A stretch of 64,000 nucleotides of DNA from the NCBI GenBank assembly GCA_014607495.2, contig CP053169.1:6138001-6202000 (forward strand), read 5' to 3'. Below the pieces are notes generated by a model. That model did no database searches, was not told the origin of the DNA, and was given only the letters and a program-made list of their open reading frames with translations. This document shows positions 45,922 through 56,870 of the stretch, piece by piece; within the stretch, counting starts at the first letter, position 1; each line of letters begins with the position of its first letter. The position numbers and the translations under genes are program-made. Origin of the DNA: Carposina sasakii (lineage: Eukaryota; Arthropoda; Insecta; Lepidoptera; Carposinidae).

Positions 45922-46135
45922 CCTGTGCTGATGCGGTGCTTCACCAGAATACATCAGCTGTATCTCCTTCTGTGCATGTCGTAGAAGTCGACTAAGGAAC
46001 TTGGACTTTATCTCAGACGATAAACTAGCAACCTGTCATTTGATCATTTACATCTGTCCTCGCTGTCATAAACATGGCTGTGAGATTTCCGTTATGACCC
46101 TATAGCTCTGGGTACCCCATTACGGGAACAAAGCC
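45922..46135 (+). repeat. interspersed repeat, family C
   Basis: One of the fullest copies: it runs from CCTGTGCTGATGCGG to TACCCCATTACGGGAACAAA. Confidence 0.6.
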
Positions 46136-46585
46136 ATGGCTATATATTTGAATTTTACTAATATCCTTAGGCTTAGTATTGCATATGTTAGGTGCCTACT
46201 TCAAATTCAATAAAACGTAGTCATTTGTCCGCAAAAATGATGGATGCTCCTATACATTTATCGGTCGGGTGACAGTTTGTAATAGACAAGAAACTTATAC
46301 CCCCACATCAATCAAATATACCGCCGCCGTCCTCGTGTCGTAGGTATTATGATATTGTCGTGAAAATGCTAGATAGGTAGTTTTATCTGTGGCAATAGAG
46401 TAAAGATAGGTATACATGTTCTTATTATTGCTTTTAACTCTGTGACTATCATGTACTTCTCATAAAGTGAAGTCGCGTCTCGTCTGTTTGTCTAATCAAG
46501 CAGATGATGATGTAGACAATAAAAAAACAACATACTTGGTACTAGTGGACGCCCGCGACTCCGTCCGCGTATACTACATTAAAAA

Positions 46586-46750
46586 AATTCTGTGTACACG
46601 CATATCTACCTTTTATATTTAATTATCACTTTCCCAAATGGTTTGCTGGAAGAAATCTCTTTCAGAGATAAGCACGCCTTTGTACATTTTCTTTCATAAT
46701 TTCTGTCTGTATATAATTGTATGTGTACAATAAAGAATAAGGAATAAGGA
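46586..46750 (+). mobile_element. retroposon family E with target duplication
   Basis: Flanked by ACATTAAAAA on both sides (46576-46585 and 46751-46760). It ends GTGTACAATAAAGAATAAGG with an (AATAAGG)n tail. The duplication and tail show insertion by reverse transcription. Confidence 0.75.
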
Positions 46751-46813
46751 ACATTAAAAATGTCGAAATTATCCGGGATAAAAACATTTTCCCGAGATAA
46801 AAAGTAGCCTATA

Positions 46814-47189
46814 CAGGATGATTTTTGGTCGTCAACGTTCCCGAAAACTACGGAATCTCCTCATCATCACGATCATTTTTCTCCATGGAAGCATACCTGG
46901 GAAGTGTCTGGTTTCCAAAATATTAGGGTCCAAAGTTGAGTAAATAGACTGCGTTTTTCTGCATAAATGCACATAGACGCGCGTAGCAGGATTTTTTCAC
47001 GAAAAATAATTAATATCTGTCTATAAAAAACTAACATAAACACTAGACACTATAAATTTCGCACGATCAAGGAATTTAAAAAAAAAATTAAAAAAAAAAA
47101 ATTCCCAGCATTTTTTTGGCATAAACTTACTTTATTTCATGTATAGAATACGTACCCTTCGTTAAAGGTGGCCACAAAAAAACACCCTG
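46814..47189. mobile_element. 376-bp TIR element with TA duplication (Tc1/mariner-type MITE)
   Basis: CAGGATGATTTTTGGTCG… on the left and …GGTGGCCACAAAAAAACACC then CTG on the right, bounded by TA on both sides. The terminal CAGG(G)TG is inverted at the two ends. The right half matches 6464-6680. No transposase. Confidence 0.65.
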
Positions 47190-47959
47190 TATGTTAAGTG
47201 AGACCTGTCACAATATATTCCTGAAAACTGCATTGAAATCGGTTGAGCCGTTTCTGAGATTAGCGTGCACAAACGCACAGACAAACAGACAAACCTACAA
47301 ACTGACAAACAGACAAAAATTCCAAAAATCGTCGTTTTTGGTCCTATTGCGTTGATAAAGGTCTCCTATAATATTTTTTCTCATATATCTTCCATGTACA
47401 GACAGCGATCCGTATTATATGTATGGATTAAGTTAATATTAGAAGGGTTTAATAGAACAACGAAATTATCTTACTCGTATACATACATACAACTTATTTT
47501 CTCGTACTTAGTAAGGAAGGAAAAAGTTAGTAACCTAACTATACGTACTTCCTGGCTTTTCAAAATTTTCTATTCGTTTTTATATCATTAGAATTATTTA
47601 GATAAGAAATGCTTTTATATATTTTAGATATTAGATATAGTTTTATCTCTTTACAAAACAAAAATCTTATCGAAACAAAACATTTTATCTTATCCCGAGA
47701 TATTGAGCGCAAACAAACATGTTTATCCAAATTTTTATCCGCAAAATTTTAACGCATAAAATAGGCAGGCACTTATTTATTATGTAACCAGATATGATAT
47801 GTCATACAGGTTTTGATAGTATCTCTGCTTTCGTGTCGTTTTACGTGTGTACTTACACGTGTGTCAAAACTCGATCAATATAATCAATATAAGTCTCAGT
47901 AATCTATTTATATAAACAATATAATAGACATTAACATGGCCATCTTGGATTCTTTGCAG

Positions 47960-48034
47960 CTGTCAAACCAGGTGGATAAACTGGCACAGGTGACCCGAGA
48001 CCTGAGGAGGAAACATAAGCAGCTACAGAATCAG
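47960..48034 (+). CDS. Rilpl: RILP-like protein, coding exon 4
   Basis: 75 bp between ttctttgcag and gtgaat, phase 0 on both sides. It encodes LSNQVDKLAQVTRDLRRKHK then QLQNQ, a continuing coiled coil. It is short and isolated between long introns, but its phases match exons 3 and 5. Confidence 0.82.
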
Positions 48035-48801
48035 GTGAATATATCCTCTACTTATAATATACATATAAATGTGACAATGTATGTTTGTTAAGCTTAAAAG
48101 GCTAATTTACACTATACCATTTTCTTGTACATTCAAGAACAATAACTGAATTTAATTATTGATACAGATAGGGGCAAACTTTATGAACATTGACCTTTAA
48201 TACGCAGAAACAAAATATAAGGTCTATTTGGTGGTAAGGTGGAGGCAGGGAAGCGCATGATTGGTTGATTCGTCACCTTCTCCCCGCGCGCTGCGCCTAC
48301 GCCCCGCTTACTCCTGAATACACTCGCGAGCGGGAAAAGTTGATTATTATCTTCGTTGGTTGTAAAAAAATATTGTTGACTTTTTACTAAAATTTCAAGT
48401 AGCTCTGCTTTTAATTCAGAGCCTATAAATATCGTAAGTACCTAAAATAAAATAAAAAATAAGTTTATACTAACATATTTTTTAAAGTTATTATACCTAC
48501 CTTTAGTGCTTTAAAACACAGCACATTTTTTATTAATTAACGTGAAATATGGAAATTTTAAAAGTATCTTTTTTCAGAAAAAATAACTAACGGAAAAACT
48601 GATAAAAAGATACCCGATTATCTATGCTCGTAAGTACACATGCGCAAACTTTCTCCTTCCATGTCACTCGATGTTCATTATGTTTGCTCCGATCTGTACG
48701 CCATTATTGACTAACTAAAAATTGTGCATTGTGTCAAAAATGACAGTTTATACCATTCTACCTATAGTCATATATTGCTTCAATAACTTTGTATGCTATA
48801 A

Positions 48802-48875
48802 GATTATTAATAAAGAAAATGGAAAAAATTCTTCACCCGAGTGGGAATCGAACCCACGACCGCTGCAAACCGTGC
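48802..48875 (-). mobile_element. tRNA-derived SINE, family B (truncated)
   Basis: ATTAATAAAGAAAATGGAAA, then the complement of box B, then AACCGTGCA where the match stops. Confidence 0.65.
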
Positions 48876-50099
48876 AAACTTTGTATGCAACAGGCACGTA
48901 AATGGTATCATGTAAATGAGCCTAACGCATAAGCTACCGAACGGATTTTGATGAAACTTGGCAGTCAGATAGCTCTTGCATGACAATAACATATAGGATA
49001 TACAGATCATGCGGACAAGGTCGCAGTCGACTACTAGTCGGCTGCTAGGCGCACATATTTTAATAAGAAGGACGCAGAGGTCGCTTGACAACGGTCATAA
49101 AGAGTAGTTGCCGTCACGCGGAAGGGTTGACTATTGTTAGTGCTTGGTTTATAAGATAATCATTTATCACAGATTAAAATCCACTTAGTACCACTAGAAT
49201 GTGTTTGACAAATTTACCTTGGTACCTACTCTTCGATAAAACATTATGTTTGTATGTATCAAACACTACCTATGTACCATTATGTTTGATCGAAGTTGGT
49301 ACTACTCCAGCCTGCGTAGCATTGAATTATATGAATGAGAACGACTTATCTCACATCTAAGCCAAAAATCTACGAGCTATAATCATCATAATAACTTAAC
49401 AAAGTACTGTGCACTACACCTGTAAAAAGGGAGTAGGACGCGAGACCAGAGAGACTCGTTCTTTGCACTCTCTTTTTACACGCAAAGTAGGTACTACTAC
49501 TATGAGCACTTATTTTGTCTATTTTATACCATAGCTCTGGATTTCTCACTTTTTTCATGTATCTTGCTCTCCCTCATTTTACGCTATGCCGCCGCCCGCT
49601 GATAGTCTAAAAATATAGAAAAGCTTTTGTAAATATATTATACACAAAATTCAAATCAACCTCTCCGCAACTGTAATATAAATTTATGAATTCATGATCA
49701 AAGCTGCGCGGATTTAACTTGCAACATCTTTCATGAAAAATTTCACCGAGTTCTCATAAATATGCGAAGAGTTTAAGGGAAAAGTATTTTGGTTATGGTG
49801 CTGCCTACTAGATACAATTATGCGTCTCTTCTCTTGTATACAGCTTTGTTAAAACTTGTATCCAGGGGTAAGGCTGCCTTGCCACCAGAGATGTGTTATG
49901 CCACGTTGCTATGGATGCGTTTTATATCCATCAATCAAATACATCGTGGACCAATATGATTCATGTGTATTACACGCATCCGTAGCAACGTAGCATAGCA
50001 CGTGATGTGGTGGAAATGCAGCCTTACACTGACCGAGCCGCAATAAATATGAGGAAATGGCGCCAATCAATCACTATAATATATCAACGATATTAATGT

Positions 50100-50365
50100 A
50101 CAGTGGTTGCCGCGTGGTGCCGGCAGAGTAGAATTCGTACCACCCCATGTCTGCCCGTGGGTATCGTACGAGGCGATTAAGGGTTTCCGGGAGGTGGGCA
50201 GCAGCGCCTCCCGTGCTGACAACATAGTCCGTAAATCACACTACGGTCACCAACCCGCCTGCCCAGCGTGGTGACTATGGGCAAAAACACCCCTGTGGCA
50301 GTAGCCTTGTGGCGTGCCCTGGGGGAAGCCTACGTCCAGCAGTGGACTGCATTAGTGGACTGCAT
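50100..50365 (+). mobile_element. LINE-type 3' scrap
   Basis: CCCATGTCTGCCCGTGGGTA, GATTAAGGGTTTCCGGG, CCAACCCGCCTGCCCAGCG and CCTACGTCCAGCAGTGGACT in a row. It is the fullest copy of the family seen at 1509-1625 and 27682-27722. There are stops in all frames. Confidence 0.55.
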
Positions 50366-50426
50366 GTACAGTGGAATGAGCGTGCCCGCCAAAAAATTGG
50401 TACACAGTCTTCTTTTCTAATTCCAG

Positions 50427-50525
50427 ATGCGCTTAGTTTGTGAAGAGCGATCGGAGCTCACAGCCATAGTGCAGTCCCAGCAGAGAGATATCAACACGCT
50501 ACAGCAGGCCGATGCCAAGAACCAG
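50427..50525 (+). CDS. Rilpl: RILP-like protein, coding exon 5
   Basis: 99 bp from ttctaattccag to CAG|gttagt, phase 0 in and out. It encodes MRLVCEERSELTAIVQSQQR then DINTLQQADAKNQ, a coiled coil. The frame is open past the donor, but the later residues are not coiled-coil-like. The phase does not fit exon 6 (see 51126). Confidence 0.82.
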
Positions 50526-51125
50526 GTTAGTTGGAATAGTTTCTTGTCAATTGATTGCCAGCTTAGTTTGTTCCGTTTAACGACTCGCAGGAAATGGATT
50601 TTTAATTTTACTATCAGTAATGTTTGTTTTCCGCGCCAATAGTATCGGGCGATTCTGTGACTAGTTAAATGGGCTTGTTCGTTATTGTGTGATACTTTGC
50701 TGTTTTTTTTAGATCACTTGTGACTCTCCATTAGGGTTGATTAGTTATTTTTATTATGTATTGGCTAAAATTTTGTTTTAAGTAATTATCTAAGGCCAAA
50801 TTAAAGGAACTAAACTTTTTTTCCTGAAAAAATAAAAAAAGTCGGAAAATTTTGGAATTTTCCTGCGTACATTTTCAGTTGTTTTCGACTCAGAATCATG
50901 GTCTGAAGTCACCATATCAATATTTGCCTGGTTGTCACAAACACCTGCTGTATGTATACACATGACTGTGTTCCCGAAATGGGGTAGCCAGAGCTGCAAG
51001 ATCACGATGAACATACAGCCAGCTAGATGTAAAAAGTAGCAGGTAATTCCTCTCACCATGGCATTGTATTTCTATTGCGTCCTCTCGATATCTCTGTTTG
51101 AAATATTAGCTTAATTCCCTTCCAG

Positions 51126-51308
51126 AAGTGTGCATCATTGCGGTGCCACATCCCCCGACGGTACTGATGATGAGGACCAGTCGTCGAAGCCGACGTTCAG
51201 CGTGCGCGAACTTAGGGCGATACTGCACGAGCGGAACGAGCTCAAACTCAAGCTCAACCGCGCTGAGGAGCAGCTGCAGGCGCTGCAAGTTGAGCCGACG
51301 CCGGATAG
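51126..51308 (+). CDS. Rilpl: RILP-like protein, coding exon 6 (RH2 domain)
   Basis: 183 bp from ttccag to ATAG|gtgaga. The clearly coding frame gives an acidic linker (DGTDDEDQSS), then KPTFSVRELRAILHERNELK and LKLNRAEEQLQALQ. This is the RH2 motif of RILP/RILPL (FS..ELR..L.ERNELK), the helix that contacts Rab GTPases. It leaves in phase 2, agreeing with exon 7. Coming from exon 5 in phase 0, however, the exon reads into a TGA near 51165. Either one base is extra at the exon start, or a small exon lies between 50526 and 51125. Confidence 0.85.
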
Positions 51309-51701
51309 GTGAGATACTTTGTGTTTACATACATACATATGATGATCTCCGACCGTATTTCTGGCCAAGGCGACCAATCTCTACGGAGCAATCTCCGTAG
51401 AGATGTCAGCTACGCAGGAGATATTATAGTGCATAAGTGTGGGCGCAAACACAGATGCACTGTCTATTCCGTTACTCTCGTAGTCCGATGGGACGGAAAG
51501 CCGACACGACCGGAGAGAGATCAGGCGCAGGACTAACGGTTTTACGTGCTTTCCGAGGCACGAGCTAAGTGACAATTTTACAACATTAAAATCTGTACAT
51601 GAAATAAATTAATTGGTACAGGCCCGTGACTGGGATCGAACTTACGCCTCCCGCTTGGAAGGTACACGTCTTAACCACGGGGCTACCGCTTTATATACAT
51701 A

Positions 51702-52497
51702 CTAGTGGACGCCCGCGACTCCGTCCGCGTGGACTACAGAAAAAATAAAAAGTAGCCTATATGTTAAGTGTAAAAAGTAGCCTATATGTTATCGCGGTTG
51801 TCGTAAAAAATTAATTCACGTTTGTCCCCTTCCCGTGGGAATTTCGGGAAATCCGTTCCCAGTGCTTCCTCGGGGTCCCAAATAAACATATATGCTCAAC
51901 TTCAGATTCACATGTTTAACCGTTTTCGTAAAAAATAAATAATTCCCGTTGGTCTCCTTCCCGTGGGAATTTCGGGAAATCCGTTCTAGTGTTTCCTCGC
52001 AGTCCCTAATGAACATATATGCCCAATTTCAGCTTCATATGTATAGCGGTTTTCGTAAAAACTATGAATTCCCGTTTGTCCCCTTCCCGTGGGAATTTCG
52101 GGAAATCCGTTTTTAGTCCTCCCTCGCTGTCCCCAATGAACATATATGCCCGATTTCAGCTTCATATGTATAGCGGTTTTCGTAAAAACTATGAATTCCC
52201 GTTTGTCCCCTTCCCGTGGGAATTTCGGGAAATCCGTTTTTAGTCCTCCCTCGCTGTCCCCAATGAACATATATGCCCGATTTCAGCTTCATATGTATAG
52301 CGGTTTTCGTAAAAAATATAGAATTCCCGTTGGTCGCCTTCCCGTGGGAATATCGGGAAATTCTTATAGCCTATGTTCATCCAGGTCCAATAAGGATTCT
52401 AACGGTGAAAGAATTTTTGAAATCGGTCCAGTAGTTTTTGAGCCTATTCATTACAACCAAACAAACAAAGTTTTCCTCTTTATAATATTAGTGTAGA
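51702..52497 (-). mobile_element. chimeric Helitron: family 2 start joined to family 1 end
   Basis: On the minus strand it begins T|-adjacent TCTACACTAATATTATAAAG (family 2 start, at 52497) and ends with the family 1 hairpin and CTAG at 51702, between the expected A and T. Near 51750-51790 AAAAAGTAGCCTATATGTTA occurs twice at the join. The middle has tandem 127-bp units (starts at 52011, 52138 and 52265, plus diverged ones). Confidence 0.75.
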
Positions 52498-52502
52498 TAG
52501 AC

Positions 52503-52655
52503 ACGGCTTGGTTCGGGGACAGATGTGAGAATGATCAGTGACAAGGTGCTAGTACTTCGCCTGAAAGAACGCCCCTAAATTCCTAAGTCGACTATTACGA
52601 TATGCACGGAAGAGAGATGCAGCTGATGTATTCTAGTGAAGCCTCGCATCGACAA
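52503..52655 (-). repeat. interspersed repeat, family C (diverged)
   Basis: GATCAGTGACAAGGTGCTAG and GAGATGCAGCTGATGTATTC are the complements of the family landmarks. Confidence 0.5.
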
Positions 52656-52684
52656 TCTGGCTAAACTGCCGATAGACGGTCGAT

Positions 52685-52895
52685 TGATATAGTTACTACT
52701 AACTGGCCTGATCCTGCTTGCGACGCCATTAGGTCCTGGGTTCGAATCCCGGTAGGTGCAAACATTAATATAATGAATATCGATGTTTGTTTTCGAGTCA
52801 TGGATGTTTCTATACTTATCTATGAATTTGTATACTATTGCTTAATACCCAAGACATAAGACCCTAGAGATCTGTGGGACTAGGTTAATATGATG
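52685..52895 (+). mobile_element. tRNA-derived SINE, family A
   Basis: GGGTTCGAATCCCGGTAGGT (box B), GAGTCATGGATGTTTCTATA, and a TGTGGGACTAGGTTAATATG end. It sits 75 bp before RILPL exon 7. Confidence 0.72.
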
Positions 52896-52968
52896 TGATA
52901 CATGTGAATATGAATGTTTATTTAAACTCATATAATATAATGAGGCCGTATGTGTTTCATGTGAACAG

Positions 52969-53094
52969 TGGCTCAGATACATCGCCGTCGCTAAGTTCGA
53001 CGACGGCCGACGATGACGATGCCCCGGTACAGGGCCCGTTGCCACCAGAACCTGACGATGCCCCGTGGAAACCCAAGAGTGGAATAAGGAAGTT
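52969..53094 (+). CDS. Rilpl: RILP-like protein, coding exon 7
   Basis: 126 bp from gtgaacag to AAGTT|gtgagt, phase 2 in and out. It encodes SGSDTSPSLSSTTADDDDAP, VQGPLPPEPDDAPWKPK and SGIRK plus two bases of Phe. This is a disordered acidic Ser/Pro linker leading into the conserved basic tail of the family (GIRKFF), which is completed by the first base of exon 8. Confidence 0.85.
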
Positions 53095-53383
53095 GTGAGT
53101 ACTCATTTAAATGGGGTTTTTGGTCATTCTGTCAAGTTATGTTAGGATCGATTTACTAACATTTTTTGAAAATGTTTTTGTAACTATTCACCAAATTTTT
53201 GTTTTTGGGTCGATTTTTCTAACGGTCAGATGGTTTATCTGAAGGATGATGCTGTCTTTCTCTAAAACTTGATCAAGATATACCTACGCCCGATCCCAAT
53301 AACGTATCCCTAATCCAAGATTGAAATCAATCCTAGATAGTTCTTTATCCCTAGATCGATCTGCTATCCGTATCCCAATATAA

Positions 53384-54228
53384 AAAAACCGGCCAAGTGC
53401 GAGTCGGACTCGCGCACCGAGGGTTCCGTACAAACCTGGTTAAAGGCAATTAGATCTAAGTATTTGATATGAATTTCAACTTGATAGCTCTACGCGTTCA
53501 TGAGGAAAAAAGTAATAAGTTTATATTTATTAAAAAATATATATTTTGTAATGTAACTAAAAATTTAAGGTTTTCGGAATTTTTCCTTTATGTGTGCTAT
53601 AAAACGTTGCTTCATGCCAAATTTCAAGATTCTAGGTCGACTGGAAGTACCCTTTAGGTTTTGATTCCCTTGCGAGTACTTGCGAGTTTCAAAATATGCA
53701 GCTTAAATTGCTGTTTCTTTTGATTGCGTTGACATAGAAGTTTGATTTTGCTACAGCTTAAAGGTATTATAGACCTGAGTATTTGGTATGAATTTCAATT
53801 TAATACCTCTACGCGTTTATGAGGAAATGGGTAGTAAGTTTAAAATTATTAAAAAAATATATATTATGTGATGTAACTAAAAATTTATGGTTTTCGTAAT
53901 TTTTCCTTTATCTATGCTATAAGACGTTGCTTCGTACCAAATTTCAAGATTCTGAGTTCACGGGAAGCACCCTGTAGGTTTTGATTCCCTTGCAAGTGTC
54001 GAAAATTTGCGGCATAAACGGCTGTATCTTTTGATTGCGTTGGCTTAGAAGTTTGATTTTTTCACAGCTTCAAGGGACAGTAGACCTGAGTAATTGATAT
54101 AAATTTCAGCTTCATACCTCCACGCGTTCCTGAGAAAAAGGGTCTTGACAGACGGACGGACAGACGGACAACAAAGTGATCCTATAAGGGTTCCGTTTTT
54201 TCCTTTTGAGGTACGGAACCCTAAAAAG
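53384..54228. mobile_element. repeat element with inverted ends and internal direct repeats
   Basis: Begins AACCGGCCAAGTGCGAGTCG…GAGGGTTCCGTAC and ends with GAGGTACGGAACCCT, so the terminal GGGTTCCGTAC is inverted. Three internal repeats carry ATGAATTTCAACTTGATAGC-type sequence and CTACGCGTT (53465, 53788 and 54100). The last part has GACAGACGGACGGACAGACG. It is a familiar lepidopteran repeat type; no protein is encoded. Confidence 0.65.
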
Positions 54229-54677
54229 ACAGACTTTTTAGGCTCGGATAGTCTGGCAATCGGTCCCTCGTTACCGTTCCGTTCTACGACAACTAGTAAA
54301 AATTTTATTAACATGTTGCGAGAAATTATACGAGAAAAAATATTACTCGGAGTATAAACCTATTAAATTACTATTGATATAAAATATAATCATCATCATC
54401 ATCATTTACAGCCCTGAGAAGTCCACTGTTGGACATAGGCCTCCCCCAACAACCTCCACTCCGACTGGTCGTTGTCTTTTTACACCCTGTATATATATAT
54501 ATATATAAACCTAGTCATTTTTATTTTGAACGCAGATACGTCTTGCATGAGTGGAATGGAACGTTGGCCTTGTCAGCTATTGCATTGACAGCGCGGGAGA
54601 CCGTTTTTTTTGTTTAGTTTATCCCGAAGGAAAGGCAAGGGGAACTATGCACATACAGCCATGTTAATGTTAATGTT

Positions 54678-54747
54678 AGTATCACAAATTCAGAAATCAT
54701 TAATACTTAATAACTTAAGTATTAATGATTTCTGAATTTGTGATACT
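54678..54747. repeat. perfect 33-bp palindrome with 4-base loop
   Basis: Arm 54678-54710 is the exact reverse complement of 54715-54747, with a loop of TAAC. The arm starts AGTATCACAAATTCAGAAAT. Confidence 0.9.
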
Positions 54748-55214
54748 TTATTATTAAAGTTCTTGCAATAATTCCAAATCACTGTCGCTATCACTTGAAA
54801 ATAATGGTGCAATTTTATTTTGAAGAGAACGCTCACAATCTTTGGAATAACAATGCAATCTGCCGAATTCCTAGGATTGCGGAATTAGATTGTTTACGCC
54901 AATCGACAGAACTGTCAACGTCGACAGGTTATTGAAACGGGCGAACTGTCATCTTCGAACAGAGGGCAATCTCTAATCTGTGATCTTTCCTCCCACGAAT
55001 AGACTGCGTTCACGGATTGGAATTGCAATCCGTAGATGGTTTATTGGGACGAGCCAACCTTAAAATTGATTGAATCTTCAATCTTTGATAGCAAAAAATT
55101 GATCAGGATTGGTTATTGGGACCGGGCGATAGACAACATCAAGTTTATCCTTCAGATAGGCTATCTGACAACTGCAAAATTCGGCCCTTTTTATAATTTA
55201 AATTAATCGTGATA

Positions 55215-55325
55215 GAATAATTAAAGTACGGTCGCGCATTGTGAAGAATTCCGTACAATGACCTATTCATCTCTGTCTGGCGTGATAATTAAAGTACTGT
55301 CGCCCATTGTGAACAATTCCGTACA
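55215..55325 (+). repeat. short tandem duplication
   Basis: ATAATTAAAGTACGGTCGCG and ATAATTAAAGTACTGTCGCC head two units of about 70 bp, each followed by CATTGTGAAGAATTCCGTAC-type sequence and ATCTCTGTCT. Confidence 0.6.
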
Positions 55326-56689
55326 TCTCTGTCTTGCGTGCCTACATGTGTTTTGCCGGTTCTGTTGCGTTCAGTAACGAGCGCGACGATAATATAACTA
55401 TTTGTGTGTGAGTAAGAGAGATAACTAGTGTGGGGTCATTGTACAAACTTCTTCATGGTCTGTGTTCGTTTGCAGATGACTTCTTATAAAATGTGTCTTT
55501 TTTTTTTTTACTTTTTCTAAAACTATTTATCTATGCAATTCGGTGGCGGTTGTTTCCTTCCATTCGATCAAAACATTAAAATTCTTGACCATTTATACAT
55601 TTTAACACTTTCGCTTCCATTTGGTTCTGGTGAATATTTTCCATGATTTTTATTTTATTTTAAGTTTTGGGTCGTAAAAACGCATGAGGTAGTAAACCTT
55701 AAGTTTTAGGCTTTAAGTACTGTTTGTGGTTTGTCAAAATTTTTTACCTTTGGTTTTTTAGGTGTGATTTATTGTAATATATGGAAAATCAGACCAGGGC
55801 CGAAAGAGATCTAAAGCACGGACTCATCACGACACTAATGGGACATAACAAATAAAAACATGATATATAATATGATAAATTTTACTTCATGCACCCCTAT
55901 ATCCTTTCCATTTTATGCACTTCATATAAAGAAATAACAAACATAATATTGAGAAATAACTAAGAAAATGACGATATTATTAGTTGAATAATGCATACAA
56001 TTTACATAGTATACTTGACATAAAACACACATACAAAATATAAAGCTATACAATGCTATCCAAATGGAAATATATGTGCATTTATTATATCAATATATAA
56101 ATATGCTTTGCACTAAATCCACCAATCACAATGCAGATTGGTAGGTACTTAAAGGTGTGTGTGTGTGTTATATTATTCGCTTCTATTCCAAATTCTTTGC
56201 TTTCTCAAGCACGCGCCTGCAAAACGCACGAATAAATAATATTTTGTGTATTTGTATGTACTTTTACATAAGGTACTTATTCTTTGAATTTTGAAATGAC
56301 TTGAATTTAACCTTTTTGCACATCATAATCCATAATCCTTATTATGTTTTCCCTTATTATAAGTTTTTCCAATTAACGGTACGTAAATTGATCACTGATT
56401 TCATCCAACTATTAAAATATAGACAAATAAATGTTTTATTTGTTGATGTTAAAAATTGAATAAATTGACTTCTGAGATGTTTAGGATTTTCCCATACTGT
56501 CTGGACAAATAAACGTAAGTACATGTTGTTATTGCGAACCCGCGTCTAAAGTAGGCACTATTTAAAATGTTTAGCTTAGTCATTGTTTAAACTGTTGATA
56601 ACATGGATGATTTCAAATTTCGTCTCTAATTAATAAAAAAAAAATGTATATTTGTGGGCAAAAAATCATAGCATTTCGTTTAACATACC

Positions 56690-56870
56690 CCTTTTATATA
56701 TTAAGTGGTCAGTTTCCGTGTCGTATACAGTAGGGTCTGTAGTCCTCCTTATTGACATTGGTCGGTGTTTGCGCGGGTCTAGATTCCGCCTGGCCTTGTC
56801 GAGTAAGGACCGCAACGGGCGCTGCTCGCCGCCACCTAGGATCTCTTTCGGCCCGTGGTACTGAAGGTAT
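56690..56870 (-). other. coding-like GC island of unknown identity
   Basis: A GC-rich patch inside RILPL intron 7. The minus strand reads GPKEILGGGEQRPLRSLLDK then ARRNLDPRKHRPMSIRRTTD, open from 56878 to 56666. The plus strand is also open here. GGGCCGAAAGAGATC also occurs at 55796, so this is probably a transposon remnant rather than a host exon. No family was recognised. Confidence 0.3.

Larger units (their letters stand above)
46542..47427 (-). mobile_element. non-autonomous Helitron, family 1, carrying two later insertions
   Basis: CTAG at 46542 after A, and TATATGTATGGA at 47427 before T. It is interrupted by a family E retroposon (46586-46750) and a TA-flanked TIR element (46814-47189). 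Without these the remaining family 1 sequence is close to the usual 330 bp. Confidence 0.8.
31617..47959 (+). other. RILPL intron 3 (16.3 kb), transposon-filled
   Basis: GT-AG intron with no exon that I could recognise. It holds the long inverted repeat at 32432-33034, Helitrons at 35093-36825, 38743-39083, 45137-45294 and 46542-47427, SINEs at 36968-37078, 39334-39440 and 41348-41540, repeats of families C and D, a CGCGAGAT-rich patch (40804-41310) and a 205-bp tandem duplication (43977-44400). Stretches without labels, such as 31620-32400, 33770-35090, 37080-38050 and 43000-43970, look like plain AT-rich intron. Confidence 0.6.
48035..50426 (+). other. RILPL intron 4 (2.4 kb)
   Basis: Contains a broken family B SINE (48802-48875, inverted) and a LINE scrap just before exon 5 (50100-50365). 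No other exon recognised. Confidence 0.5.

Noticed and set aside
52019..52496. Overlapping ORFs with repeated FRKNYEFP-type units
   Set aside because: They are translations of the 127-bp tandem units of a Helitron.
54530..54605. Candidate exon YVLHEWNGTLALSAIALTA after cgcag
   Set aside because: No donor in frame, phase does not connect exons 7 and 8, and adjacent GTTTATCCCGAAGG sequence is repeat-derived.
54678..54747. microRNA precursor
   Set aside because: Perfect pairing with only a 4-base loop is unlike animal pre-miRNAs; more likely a DNA fold-back product.
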